NCBI RefSeq assembly: GCF_001485575.1
Contig: NZ_BCNB01000004.1
Span: 1 to 64,000, forward strand
DNA length: 64,000 nt
Direction of reading: 5' to 3'
DNA from: Haloarcula sp. CBA1127
GTDB lineage: Archaea; Halobacteriota; Halobacteria; Halobacteriales; Haloarculaceae
The position numbers and the translations under genes were made by a program. The notes beneath the pieces are model-generated. The model ran no database searches. It was not told where the DNA came from and saw only the letters and a list, made by a program, of their open reading frames with translations. Every line of letters starts with the position of its first letter. Positions within the stretch are counted from its first letter, which is position 1. Below, in pieces: positions 22,343 through 31,469 of the stretch.

Positions 22343-22750
22343 TTAGCTACTCGACCCACCCCCGATCTCAACCTGTTCGCTGTCTGTCGGGGCGTCGTCC
22401 GCAGTCTTCGTAGCTGAGTCAAACGGTGGCTCAGCGAGATAGAGCACTTCCTCGTCGTATGTCCGCTCGGGACGTTTCACACAGTCGACCGGCACGATAG
22501 GACTGCACTCAGTGCAAGAGGTTGCTGTTCCGTCGAAGCCGTTGATATTCACCGACCAGGGGATGACGCTTGCGAGCCGATACGTCTCTGCTGCTGGACG
22601 ACGAGTACTAGCAGACCCGCAGCCAACGGCCCCACAGACATCGCAGGTGAGGAGATGGTCTCGATCTGCCTCGTGGAAGAGCGACGCCGCCTGCTCGACG
22701 TTGTCGCGGTCCTGAAGCGCACAGTCCCGGCAAATCGTGAACTCGAACAC
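22343..22750 (-). CDS. Cysteine-rich hypothetical protein (possible zinc-binding)
   Basis: This is a 135-aa protein with CRDC, CDVCGAVGC and CTECSPIVPVDC clusters, which look like zinc knuckles. There is no helix-turn-helix or membrane segment, and the C-terminus is a Ser/Gly/acidic tail. It stands alone between a regulator and a membrane protein. I do not recognise the family; a zinc-ribbon-type adaptor would fit. Confidence 0.6.
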   Translation of the reverse strand: MFEFTICRDCALQDRDNVEQAASLFHEADRDHLLTCDVCGAVGCGSASTRRPAAETYRLASVIPWSVNINGFDGTATSCTECSPIVPVDCVKRPERTYDEEVLYLAEPPFDSATKTADDAPTDSEQVEIGGGSSS

Positions 22751-23027
22751 GCCATCCTCATCCTAATCTAGAACGTTCGAACTCCCGTGGAAGGGTTGGT
22801 GACAACGGCTCACTCATGCAGTCCAGAGCAGTACGTCGATGCCGATCAGTACAGACCGCCTCGAGATGACCGGCGACGCGGGCCATGCTCCTTAGCCAGG
22901 TTTGAATATCAGGCCGGCAGGGGACTGAGCCTGTACCTGTTCCGCGCTTCCTAACGGATCCGACGTCCACGACGAGTTTCACAGCCGCTGGCAACAGAGT
23001 TATTTCCAACTACACGCACCAGCACGT

Positions 23028-23426
23028 ATGAGCGAACGAGCAGGCGTCGAGACGACAGAGGCGGAACGCTACGACGTGCTGGAGTACTCTGACGGGACCC
23101 ACAGGGCAGTCCCAGCCGGGGACGGAACCGCCGTCCGGCAGGCCCACGAGGCAGAGGCACGGAAGCAACGCCGGTTCGCAACGCTCAGCCTCGCGGTCAT
23201 GCTGTCAGTTGTCGCGGTGTCCGTCGGCGCTACCGTTCTCGGCGACATTCTTGATTCATCGATCGCCGGTCTCGTCGTCGGGATCGTCGGCGGTATCTGG
23301 CGATTCCGTCGCTGGGAACACGACGACATGCTGCCCGACCTCGTGGCAACGGCGGCCTCCGCTCACGTGGTTTCGGACTACATCGATGGGTTCGACCCCG
23401 ACGAGGTCACCTCACCGTTTAATTGA
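23028..23426 (+). CDS. Small membrane protein
   Basis: This is a 132-aa protein. Residues 1-48 are acidic and soluble. Two hydrophobic helices follow (LSLAVMLSVVAVSVGATVLG and SSIAGLVVGIVGGIW). The C-terminal ~40 residues are polar and cytoplasmic by charge (WRFRRWEHDD). No family is recognised. The 22751-23027 interval upstream is empty apart from its promoter. Confidence 0.6.
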   Translation: MSERAGVETTEAERYDVLEYSDGTHRAVPAGDGTAVRQAHEAEARKQRRFATLSLAVMLSVVAVSVGATVLGDILDSSIAGLVVGIVGGIWRFRRWEHDDMLPDLVATAASAHVVSDYIDGFDPDEVTSPFN

Positions 23427-23571
23427 TGCGAGGGAGACTCCATGAGAATCTCGCTGAAATCCCTAAAGCGTGAACTGCGTCATAGAGTCCCGACGGTCGA
23501 CCTATGACAGAGTGAACTATGGACTTACCCGGTGTGGCGACAAGCGGTCCAGCTGATGAGGCTAGGGCCGA

Positions 23572-23892
23572 TCAATACTCCTCTGCGACCTCGTCGCGGA
23601 GCTGCTGCCCCAGGTCGGTGAAATAGAGTCGCCAGTACAGGGTCGCACCCATCGCCGATACCGTCAATAGCAAGTGGGTAACTTCGGAGGCCGTGTCCGG
23701 GGGGTTCGTCCGGCTGTACTCCAGCCCAGTTTGGGCGTACACCACAGGTGCCACCGAGTGAAGAAACGGCTCGATCGCGATCAGGTACGCCGCCATCACG
23801 AGCAGGGATGCCCCGAGAACCTCGATCGCGATCCGCATTCCGCCTTCCATCTTGAGGATATCGAACTCGTCCATCTCCATCTCCGCTCGCAC
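23572..23892 (-). CDS. Small membrane protein
   Basis: This is a frame of up to 106 aa with two hydrophobic helices (AIEVLGASLLVMAAYLIAIE and VTHLLLTVSAMGATLYWRLY) and a polar C-terminus (FTDLGQQLRDEVAEEY). The start is uncertain because Met codons occur at 23892, 23883, 23877 and 23850. Its 5' end overlaps the run-on frame of the truncated gene upstream, so a recombination joint probably lies near 23900. Confidence 0.5.
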   Translation of the reverse strand: MRAEMEMDEFDILKMEGGMRIAIEVLGASLLVMAAYLIAIEPFLHSVAPVVYAQTGLEYSRTNPPDTASEVTHLLLTVSAMGATLYWRLYFTDLGQQLRDEVAEEY

Positions 23893-23904
23893 GGTTGGTG
23901 AACT

Positions 23905-24215
23905 AAAGTGTCACGGTCAAAGTCATGTGTGTGCGACTCGATGCGTTCTCCACGCAGGTCCTCGATGGGCGTGTCGTATGGGGCGACCGTCTGCCGAGGT
24001 ATCAAGATCCTGTGCTCTGCGGAGAGGACACCCCAAGTATTCGCTTGTCGGTCAGCAGTTCGAGCCCACTGGACAGCGGCCTCAGCATACGATCGCTTGA
24101 CTGAGAAATAGGACGATGTGTAGAGGTTGCGAACCTCCACTGGATTATCGGCTTTCGCGTCACCGCACCCGGCAAGCACGAAGCGGCCCCGAGTCCGTTG
24201 TGTCTGTGTTGTCAT
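23905..24215 (-). pseudogene. DUF6884-type protein, C-terminally truncated
   Basis: The frame from 24215 reads LAGCGDAKADNPVEVRNLYT, SVKRSYAEAAVQWA, WGVLSAEHRILIP and TVAPYDTPIEDL. This is a pattern I recall from DUF6884, whose function is unknown to me, with a GCG..K start and a LSA.HG/H core. Family similarity ends near 23905, and the frame then runs into the neighbouring membrane gene to 23796. Loss of the last part suggests a deletion. Confidence 0.5.
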
Positions 24216-24275
24216 TATCAGTCTCCCTCGTCCAGAGAGGGAGTCACAAAATCCTCTGAGGCTGCGTGGCCGGGT

Positions 24276-24951
24276 TCACTCGTGAACCCCAGTGGGGATG
24301 AGTCCTGCCCGGTATTCCACTCTGTCCCGCTCGTGTTGGCTCCGGTACGCGAGTGTCTGTCCGTTCTCGTACTCGACGACAATCGCATCCTCAAGGCCGT
24401 CCACAGTCGCTCTCGTGCCGTCAGCAGCCCAGACGGGGTCCATCGGTTCCGCTGTTAGCGGGGTCCGGTCTTTCTCCACGATCGGCCACACACCCCGGGA
24501 TTTCCAGTATGACCGGATGTGTCGCAAACTCTCTCGAACCGTCTCTCGAATCGAGAGATGGTCCGCACTCCCGTAGCCGTGTGGTGAGAAGTACTCCCCG
24601 TGAAGTGCCGCTAAGTGGACCCCGTTCCAGTCGACGCCAACGATATCGGCTGGCTCCTCGCTGGTCACACGCGGTTGTGTTAGTTCCTCAATCACTGGAT
24701 ACTGTTTTGTCGGACTTGCCCCAGTAGATGCACTCGCCGTCCTCGCCAGTCCACGATGTCCGTGTACTCGTCGGCAGTCTGGTCAGAATACCCCATGGGT
24801 AGCCAAGTATCATGTCCTCGTCGATTACGTCGATTGCTTCGTGGCATTTCGGAACGATGATGACCTCAGTCCCCGGAAACTTCCGTTTCAGCTCCCGTCC
24901 GGCTTGGTTGTACCGTCTTGCCTCCTGTCGGTCGTATGCGTCCCCGAGCAT
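24276..24951 (-). pseudogene. DUF6610-like protein in three frames, 5'-truncated
   Basis: Three consecutive frames make one protein. 24951-24800 gives QEARRYNQAGRELKRKFPG, EVIIVPKCHEAIDV and ILGYP. After loss of one C near 24797 the next frame reads MGYSDQTADEYTDIVDWRGR and RVHLLG. After loss of one G near 24722 the last frame reads QYPVIEELTQPRVTSEEPAD and IVGVDWNGVHLAALHGEYFS, to the stop at 24276. I recall the GRRVHLLG and VDWNGVH pattern from DUF6610, of unknown function. The N-terminus is missing: the gene starts abruptly near 24955, where an unrelated lipoprotein fragment begins on the other strand. Confidence 0.6.
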
Positions 24952-25755
24952 CCCAACCGACGGCTCGTACCGCGACTACGATCTGTACGCTCGCTCGGAC
25001 ATCCCGCGCCGCGTGGCCGTCCGGGACGGTGTCGTCGTCTCGACGAGCGCGTCGCTCCACAGCACGCCGGATCTGGAGGCGACGATCGATGCCGGACACG
25101 GAGACACCAAGCGGTACCACGAGGTCGATACCACGTTCGAAGCGGTCACCGATGCGGTCGGTGCCAGCCGAATGGTGTCGATCGGCGATCACCCGACCCT
25201 CAACCCGACCGTCGCCGAACTCGGTGCCTACGCGTTCCGAGTCGACGACGAGGCCGCGTATCCCTTCCTGCTCGAACGGTACCCGGAGACGGTCGACCAG
25301 CCCGGCGAGCGGATGAAAGATGCCATCGAGGATCAACACTATACCGGCATGGCGGCGGCCGATACCATCGACATCAGGGTCGACGGCCAGCTGGCGACGG
25401 CGGGTGCTCGCATGCCGTTGCAGCCGGACGAACCTCGCGATCTGATCCACGATCCCCCCAGATCACCTGGGGCGTGGCCTTCGACGCGGAGAGTGAGACG
25501 GCCACGCTCCGTCACGAGCTCGGTCCGGAACTCGACGCCGACCGCCTGTGGTACGATCTCGTTCCCGTCGACGCGGTCAATCGGGTCGAGAACCGGTCGC
25601 TGTGGCCCGGTCGAGACACCGTCGGACCGGGCGACGAGACGACGGTCGACATGAGTGACCATCCGGACGCAGACGGCGTTGACGTGCGCTGGGGCCCGAA
25701 AGATCATCCCTACGGACTGCGGCTGTTCAGCTACGTCCCCGACCGCGGCGAGTGA
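24952..25755 (+). pseudogene. Truncated, frameshifted paralogue of the lipoprotein at 25931
   Basis: From DGSYRDYDLYARSD onwards this matches the intact gene downstream (DGSYRGYDVYARSD) along its C-terminal two thirds: LEATIDAGHGDTKRYHE, FEAVTDAVGASRM and ITWGVAFDAESETATLRHEL. The signal peptide and first ~145 residues are missing. One C is lost from a C run at 25453-25460 and shifts the frame before ITWGV; the end (SYVPDRGE) is normal. It is a decayed tandem duplicate whose left edge is the joint with the DUF6610-like gene. Confidence 0.82.
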
Positions 25756-25930
25756 TATCGGGAGCTATCCGGCCGTGACGTATTTTACCACCTTCAACTG
25801 ACAAATATCGCGACGATCGTCCCAGCGGGCGATCGATCACTTCTACATATATATCTGTCGCCGATGTTTGCCAGTGCGCGGCCGACGGGCCGGTATAAAG
25901 ATAGCTGGCTGTCATCGATTACGTACCACG

Positions 25931-27172
25931 ATGGTTCCACCAGACGATCCCTTCCGGCCGACGCGACGCTCGTTTCTCAACGGCAGTGCGACGGCCGTCG
26001 CGCTCGGTCTGACGACTGGGCTCAGTGGCTGTACTGGCAGCTTACCACCGCTGAGCAGCAAACCGAGGTACGGCCGTGTCGACGTTCCCGACGCCGGCCC
26101 GCCGGAGTACCGCCGCTGGCTCCCCGCAGGATGGGAGAGCGAGACCGACGAAGACTGGGTCATCACCTACGCCGAACCCGGGCGCTTTGACGGCCCTGTC
26201 CCCGAGGAGTTCGTCGCCAGACGCGGTTTCCAGAAGATGGAACTGGACTACTTCGGAATCGGGTACGAGAACTACGACAGTGTCACGAGCACGAACCTCG
26301 CCACGGTGATCGAGGCCGAGTTCACAGCCGACGACGTGGCGTCAACGCTCGCAGACACCGGCTACGAGCCTGACGGCTCGTATCGCGGCTACGACGTGTA
26401 CGCCCGTTCAGACGTACGCAGACGGGCTGCAGTACGAGACGGCGTCCTCGTGTGGTCGAGTACTCGCAATCACAACGCACCGGACATTGAGGCGACGATC
26501 GACGCCGGACACGGTCACAGTCGACAGTTCCACGAAGAGAGTGACGCGTTCGCGGCGGTCACCGACGCGGTCGGCGCAAGCCGGATGTTGTTCATTGGCG
26601 GCTCTCATCCGGGGATCAACCCCGAGGTTTCCGAACTTGGTGCCGACGCGTTTCGAATCGACGACGATGTCGCATACCACCTGTTGATCGAACGGTACGA
26701 AACCGAGACCAGCCTCTCTGAAGAGCAGATGAAGCGTGCCCTCGGACAGCAGCGACACGAACTCACGAAAGAGGCACAGACCGTCGATGTCAGGAAGGAC
26801 GGCCGATTCATGACGGTCTCTGCTCGAGTACCGGCCCGGCCGGATCGTGAGCGTGATCCGATGGACGATCCGCCACACGTCACGTGGGGTGGAGTGTTCG
26901 ATGCCGAGACCCAAACCGTCACGCTTCGTCACGAGGTCGGCGAGTCGGCCGACGCGGACCTGATCTGCTACGACATCGATACGCCCGAGGATAAGGGCCA
27001 GGTCGAGAAGAAGCCACTCTGGCCAGACCAGAACACCGTGAGTGCCGGTGACGAGACGACGATCGACCTGGGTGACACTCCGACTGCGGAAGGGATCAGT
27101 GTGGTGTACGGCCCGATGAACGACGTTAGCTTCCGGATACTGTTCGAGCTGCCACTGGAGGGCGACCGATGA
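25931..27172 (+). CDS. Tat-exported lipoprotein, unknown function
   Basis: I chose ATG 25931, which gives a twin-arginine signal RRSFLNGSATAVALGLTTGL followed by SGC, the lipobox. The protein is ~414 aa. Earlier in-frame codons (from 25868) would bury the signal. The mature part has repeated beta-strand patterns and no catalytic motif I know. It should sit on the outer face of the cytoplasmic membrane. The next gene, an HTH regulator, starts 80 bp downstream. A broken paralogue lies just upstream, so the gene was once tandemly duplicated. Confidence 0.8.
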   Translation: MVPPDDPFRPTRRSFLNGSATAVALGLTTGLSGCTGSLPPLSSKPRYGRVDVPDAGPPEYRRWLPAGWESETDEDWVITYAEPGRFDGPVPEEFVARRGFQKMELDYFGIGYENYDSVTSTNLATVIEAEFTADDVASTLADTGYEPDGSYRGYDVYARSDVRRRAAVRDGVLVWSSTRNHNAPDIEATIDAGHGHSRQFHEESDAFAAVTDAVGASRMLFIGGSHPGINPEVSELGADAFRIDDDVAYHLLIERYETETSLSEEQMKRALGQQRHELTKEAQTVDVRKDGRFMTVSARVPARPDRERDPMDDPPHVTWGGVFDAETQTVTLRHEVGESADADLICYDIDTPEDKGQVEKKPLWPDQNTVSAGDETTIDLGDTPTAEGISVVYGPMNDVSFRILFELPLEGDR

Positions 27173-27252
27173 GCGCCACGGCCGTCCCTCGTTTCAGCAC
27201 CTCACAGACGCCACGACCTCGGCCAACCGAGGGCAAGATACTTGTTCCACGT

Positions 27253-27612
27253 ATGTCAGATGACGCTGTGGACGAGGACCCCGACGTTGCCGACGTCGTC
27301 GCTCTGCTGGACGACGAGCACGTTCGGTCGATCCTCGTCGCGACGAGTGCGGAACCGCTGTCGGCCAAGGAACTCGGCGAGCACTGCGATCTCTCGGTGT
27401 CGTCGATCTATCGTCGGGTCGACGAGCTCTGTGACTGTGCCCTCCTCACCGAGCGGACGCGACCGCGCCGCGACGGCCACCACGAGACGGTGTACGTCTC
27501 GACACTCGATCGGTTCGAGCTGACGATCCGCGACGGCGAACTGGACTGGACGATCGACCGGACGGAGAGCGACCCGGCCGACGAGCTCTCGCGGATGTGG
27601 GGACAGCTCTGA
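27253..27612 (+). CDS. Winged-helix transcriptional regulator (ArsR-like)
   Basis: The start at 27253 (MSDDAVDEDPDVADVVALL) gives 119 aa. The frame could open at 27169, but that would overlap the lipoprotein end and add a low-complexity Pro-rich leader. The helix-turn-helix runs from EHVRSILVATSAEPLSAKEL to SVSSIYRRVDELCDCALLTE, followed by a wing. It is 1 bp from the next membrane gene (TGAGATG junction). HTH plus small membrane protein pairs of this type are common in haloarchaea. Confidence 0.82.
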   Translation: MSDDAVDEDPDVADVVALLDDEHVRSILVATSAEPLSAKELGEHCDLSVSSIYRRVDELCDCALLTERTRPRRDGHHETVYVSTLDRFELTIRDGELDWTIDRTESDPADELSRMWGQL

Positions 27613-27613
27613 G

Positions 27614-27949
27614 ATGAACGTCTTCAGCGCGCTTACCGACTTCACCGGCGTTGTCGGTCTCGCGGCCGGGGTGGCGGCGACCGGCTCCGCCCTCGTTGGC
27701 CTCTACATCGGCGGTCAGGCCTATCGCGGGCTCCGACGCAACGACGACCCGTCGATGCGATATCTCTCGATCGGGATGATCCTGCTCTTCGGCGTGACAT
27801 ACGTCCTGGCGGTGGCTGGACAGGGGCTCCTCACGTTCCGCATCGTCCCGATCCGCTACCAGAACGTGTTCCGGCTGATCGTCCGCCTCCTCCAGTTCGG
27901 GGGGCTCCTCCTGATCGCCTACTCCCTGCGTATCGCCACCGACTCCTAG
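27614..27949 (+). CDS. Small three-helix membrane protein (DUF7521-like), partner of the HTH regulator
   Basis: This 111-aa protein has three hydrophobic segments (VVGLAAGVAATGSALVGLYI, YLSIGMILLFGVTYVLAVAG and LIVRLLQFGGLLLIAYSL). Between the first two is the conserved-looking QAYRGLRRNDDPSMRYLSIG loop. I recall this as a DUF7521-type protein, which is usually encoded next to an ArsR-like regulator, as here. It may sense membrane state or signal to the regulator; the function is not established. Confidence 0.72.
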   Translation: MNVFSALTDFTGVVGLAAGVAATGSALVGLYIGGQAYRGLRRNDDPSMRYLSIGMILLFGVTYVLAVAGQGLLTFRIVPIRYQNVFRLIVRLLQFGGLLLIAYSLRIATDS

Positions 27950-28099
27950 ACGACGCCTCGATAGCTTCCCACAACCGCTGACGCCCCCTCCACCATGTCC
28001 CGACTGACAGCCACTCCAGATGGTCCCTCACCGCTGACTCTCCGAGCCGTTCGTCTTCGCAGGCGACGAGGGCAGAACGCTCCCGACGATTGCATGCTG

Positions 28100-28690
28100 T
28101 ACTCGTCGCTCACACCGGCCGCGGCGATCGCCTCGATCGCGATCTCCATCTCGACGCCTTCAACGTCCCAAGTCTTGCGGTGACTGTCGTCGACGGCCGG
28201 CTCCGCCTCGTTGGCGGAGAGGAGGTTCGCCGCGGCGCCGCCCTTCGCCACGGCGCCGTAGAACGTGGTCACCTCACCGACCGGAACATCCGGCACGTCC
28301 GCGATGGGCACGATCGCCCCCGGCGCCGCTTTCAGTTCTTCGAGCGTCTCCAGCACCGCCTTCGTGACGTCCCGCCCGCGCTGCACCTTCTCGGGCAGCT
28401 GCTTCGCGACGACTGCTCTCGACCAGCCGCCTTTCACTTCGTCGCTGATCCGCATTGCCTGCTCGTTGACCTCCGCGAGTTCGTCTTGCGTCAGTTTCTT
28501 TCGGGGATCCGTGCGCTCCGTCGGCGCCGGCTCGTCCCGACCACACAGCTCGCTGACGACCTCCCGCGTGCGCCGTTCACGACCATGAGTCGAACACGTT
28601 CTTCTACGGGGAAACGAACCTCGACGGCGTCCTCGATCTCGTGACGCGCTCGAAAAAGCCCGTCCAGGAGCTCGCTGATTCGACGACGGG
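28100..28690 (-). pseudogene. Remnant of an OB-fold DNA-binding protein (RPA-like family)
   Basis: The frame read from about 28600 gives LTQDELAEVNEQAMRISDEV, SRAVVAKQLPEKVQRGRDV, TKAVLETLEELKAAPGAIV and PIADVPDVPVGEVTTF. The same order occurs in the intact gene at 62548-63693 (TLARVNQQAATLADKTSLSR ... ESPTPIADVSPYG), so this is the helical part and first strand of the OB domain. A further N-terminal piece (ISELLDGLFRARHEIEDAVE) is in another frame up to 28690. The rest of the OB fold and the zinc finger are lost. Confidence 0.6.
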
Positions 28691-28726
28691 GAAACTGAGA
28701 GACTACTGTTGAAATGTGATAGGGGG

Positions 28727-29445
28727 ACACCGGGTTTCCGGTGAAATCTGAGAGATACTGAGACTTCGCACGCACACCGGATTTCCGGTGAAATCCAAAT
28801 CAGCCAAATCACCGCTGAGTGGAACCACACGCACACCGGGTTTCCGGTGAAACAGAGAGCCATAGCAGTAACCAAGAACGCTCCGTATCAACTACTATTG
28901 CGTCAACTGGGGAGCGTAGACAGACACACCAGATTTCCGGTGAAATTGCCCAATAGAGAGAGTATAGCTGCTAAATCCATTGGTTACAAAAGGAATGTTC
29001 CTATGCTATCTGCGGATTCAGGGAAATCTGCAGGAGGAAGAACAAATGGAACCCATATCAGCAAGGAAATGACCAGATGCTATCTTTATTGCTATGTCTG
29101 ACATAGTTTTATATACAATCCTAGCGTGACATTCCAGCGGCTGAATCGCTTTTCATAGATTAAAGCGAGATTTTCTCGCTTGTGATTTTCATCACTCCAA
29201 TCGAAAACACTCCACAGAACCGTTCTATCCTATGTATCTCGAGATTTCTGTCTCTGTTCTACTCCGGTATTTCCTTGGCTATCCCGCCAATGCGGATGAG
29301 GTAGATCGAAGTTGAAACCATGTTTCCAGTGCATCTTAACCCCCGTTTCACCTGGACACTAAACACCCTCTATACGCTTTTCACCGGAAACGTGGTGTGT
29401 GTGTCTCGGGGAAAGTATCAAGACGTTTCACCGGAAACCCGGTGT
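28727..29445. repeat. Replication origin 2: origin-recognition-box-like repeats upstream of initiator 2
   Basis: The consensus is TTTCACCGGAAACCCGGTGT, itself partly palindromic (CACCGG...CCGGTG). Four copies in one orientation lie at 28727-28746, 28774-28793, 28833-28852 and 28926-28945. Two inverted copies lie at 29379-29398 and 29426-29445. Three more follow the initiator gene. Between the sets is an A/T-rich stretch (28950-29340) that could unwind. It also contains a small perfect hairpin (AAGCGAG/CTCGCTT, 29163-29181). The last copy ends 7 bp before the initiator ATG. No gene lies in this region. Confidence 0.85.
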
Positions 29446-29452
29446 ACAAGCA

Positions 29453-30661
29453 ATGTCCGACTCTGACGATCTCTTCATTCTTGAAGATCCCATTTTCGTG
29501 AACAAGGAACTGCTTGAAATCAGCCATCTCCCGGAGGAGGATCGCATCGTTGGTCGAGATGAAGAAATCAAGCAACTGGCTAATGCGGTAAATCCCGCAA
29601 TCTTTGGCCAGAGTCCTAGCAACATCCTCCTGTATGGGAAGACTGGAACCGGGAAGTCTCTCTGTGCAAAATACGTTTCTCGTCAACTGGTCGATACCGC
29701 ATCTGAGGAGGGTATCAACGCTGTCTACGCATATGTGGATTGTGCCCAGGACAGCACCGAAACCCAGTCTGTGCAAACGATTGCGGACTCAGTAAATACG
29801 GAGGAGAATGATATCTACATTCCCGACAAGGGAATTAGCACTGCAACCTACTACAAGCGTCTCTGGCGGATTCTCGATATGCATTATGACGTCGTCCTCA
29901 TAATCCTCGACGAGATCGACAAACTCGAAGACGACGACATCCTGATGCAACTGTCACGAGCTGGAGAGGCTGGAAAAATTGAAGACTGTAAGATTGGTGT
30001 CATCGGAATTAGCAACAAAATCAAGTATAAGGATCGGATGGATGAGCGGGTCAAGTCCAGTCTTTGCGAACGAGAATTTGTGTTCCCGCCCTACGACGCT
30101 AATCAGCTCAATGAAATCATGAGTGCACGGAGCGACGCATTCAGAGAGGGAGTACTCGAAGGTGGTGTTATCCCTCGGGCAGCTGCACTGGCAGCTCGTG
30201 AGCACGGCGATGCACGAAAAGCGATTGACATACTTCGATATGCAGGTGAAATTGCCCAATCATCGGACATGAATACGGTTCCAGAAGACTTCGTTGTTCA
30301 AGCTCGAGAGCGGGCTGAGACTGACCGGTTCCGTGAACTCATTAGCGGCTCAACGCCACATTCTCGATATGTACTACAGGCGCTGACTATCCTTTCGGTT
30401 GATAATGCTGGCAATGGAGCTGGTGATATCGGTTTCCGAACAACCCGAATCTACGACGTGTACGAAGACATTTGCCGTCAGGAAGGCTCTGATCCTCTCT
30501 CGTTACGACGCGTCCGTGACCTTCTCAAGGAACACGCTTTCTTAGATATTATCGAACAAACGCGCCACAGTGGTGGTAGTGCAGAGGGGAGCTATACAGA
30601 GCATCAGCTCCTGGAAGACCCAGATGTCGTGCAACAGGTGCTCGAAGATACAATCAGCTGA
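29453..30661 (+). CDS. Orc1/Cdc6 replication initiator 2
   Basis: I take ATG 29453 (MSDSDDLFILEDPIFVNKEL, 402 aa). The upstream extension to 29399 would be translated from the origin repeats themselves. Walker A is YGKTGTGKS (about residue 63), Walker B is IILDEIDKL (about 147), and GVIGISNKI is the sensor 1 region. The C-terminal winged helix contains TTRIYDVYEDICR and SLRRVRDLLKEHAFLDI. It is close in sequence to initiator 3 (34243), sharing EDPIF.NKELL, the GRDEEI-type motif and FPPYDANQL, yet its flanking repeats are unrelated to those of initiator 3. A repeat 7 bp before the start suggests autoregulation. Confidence 0.93.
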   Translation: MSDSDDLFILEDPIFVNKELLEISHLPEEDRIVGRDEEIKQLANAVNPAIFGQSPSNILLYGKTGTGKSLCAKYVSRQLVDTASEEGINAVYAYVDCAQDSTETQSVQTIADSVNTEENDIYIPDKGISTATYYKRLWRILDMHYDVVLIILDEIDKLEDDDILMQLSRAGEAGKIEDCKIGVIGISNKIKYKDRMDERVKSSLCEREFVFPPYDANQLNEIMSARSDAFREGVLEGGVIPRAAALAAREHGDARKAIDILRYAGEIAQSSDMNTVPEDFVVQARERAETDRFRELISGSTPHSRYVLQALTILSVDNAGNGAGDIGFRTTRIYDVYEDICRQEGSDPLSLRRVRDLLKEHAFLDIIEQTRHSGGSAEGSYTEHQLLEDPDVVQQVLEDTIS

Positions 30662-30716
30662 ATCGATTTTGTAAAGCAGCGTACTACCACTGTTCCGTAT
30701 CTCTGGATGGACTTAG

Positions 30717-30869
30717 TTTCACCAGAAATCCGGTGTCTCTCATTAGCTGATAACCACTAATATTTGACTGTAGTCTCCTGATGTCATCGGAAACGTGGTG
30801 TGCTGCGTCTGAGATTCCAACAGTCTACCCCTGTGAGATGGTGGCACTTTTTCACCGGAAACCCGGTGT
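30717..30869. repeat. Origin 2 repeats downstream of initiator 2
   Basis: Three more copies of the origin 2 repeat lie at 30717-30736, 30782-30801 (imperfect) and 30850-30869, all oriented like the two just before the gene. With the upstream set they bracket the initiator gene. The rest of 30662-30979 holds no gene. Confidence 0.8.
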
Positions 30870-30979
30870 GGGTCGATGTGCTGACTCAACACTGTTAACC
30901 AACACTATATCACTCAATGCAGGTTAAAATTCCAGCTGTACGATGCGAGTATCTTGATCAGTTTCGTATAGTCAGGAAC

Positions 30980-31303
30980 TCACTCGTCAGGATCGACCGG
31001 TCCCTTGTACTGTGATTTCACCGTGTCACCCTCTCGCCACTGCCAGTAGTAGTAGCGGTTGTCGTTGATCTCCTTGACCGTAATCGTCGCTTTGGCAGGG
31101 ACTTCGTCCGGGAGATCGTCTGGTCGTTCTTCGACCTCTTCTTTATCTGCTGATTCCTTGAGACGGGTCTCACGTTCCTTGTGCTCAGCTAGCGCTTCAG
31201 CGTATGTAGCAACGTCACGCAGCCTCTTCGGATCCGACTCGTTGAGCGTGTTGACGATCTCCGTCGGGAGGTTCGTCGGTGGTGTCGGGAGTTCGTGGGA
31301 CAT
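30980..31303 (-). CDS. Small conserved haloarchaeal protein with YYYWQWR motif
   Basis: The start MSHELPTPPTNLPTEIVNTL at 31303 gives 107 aa, and the longer frame adds only MVKTEKL. The N-terminal half is helical and charged (LRDVATYAEALAEHKERETR). The C-terminal half is a compact beta segment (ATITVKEINDNRYYYWQWRE ... VKSQYKGPVDPDE). I recall such proteins as DUF6788-like, of unknown function, common on haloarchaeal plasmids. A decayed second copy of the C-terminal part is at 9825-9900. Confidence 0.65.
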   Translation of the reverse strand: MSHELPTPPTNLPTEIVNTLNESDPKRLRDVATYAEALAEHKERETRLKESADKEEVEERPDDLPDEVPAKATITVKEINDNRYYYWQWREGDTVKSQYKGPVDPDE

Positions 31304-31469
31304 CAACTTCTCTGTCTTAACCAACGCGGGTCTTCAACGATATGTCTGTTGGTTAAATAGAGTCTCCGTTAGACAGAACTGCCGAAAGAGCCCGTAAATA
31401 CCCTGTGAGTGCACTATCCATCTGTGCCTCGCAGTTTTGTATAAGGGCGACTTGTTGGAGATCTGGGTG

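Noticed and set aside
25868-25930. Upstream start for the intact Tat lipoprotein
   Set aside because: It would place ~20 residues before a normal twin-arginine lipoprotein signal; ATG 25931 gives a proper signal peptide.
27946-28875. A 309-aa minus-strand protein running through the origin 2 repeats
   Set aside because: Its N-terminal part is a translation of the origin repeats (recurring FHRKPG/FTGNP). Only the segment below about 28600 has family resemblance, so it is treated as a remnant of the OB-fold protein.
28727-30869. CRISPR array
   Set aside because: Copies are irregularly spaced, occur in both orientations, differ in sequence and flank an Orc1/Cdc6 gene. They behave as origin repeats, and there are no cas genes.
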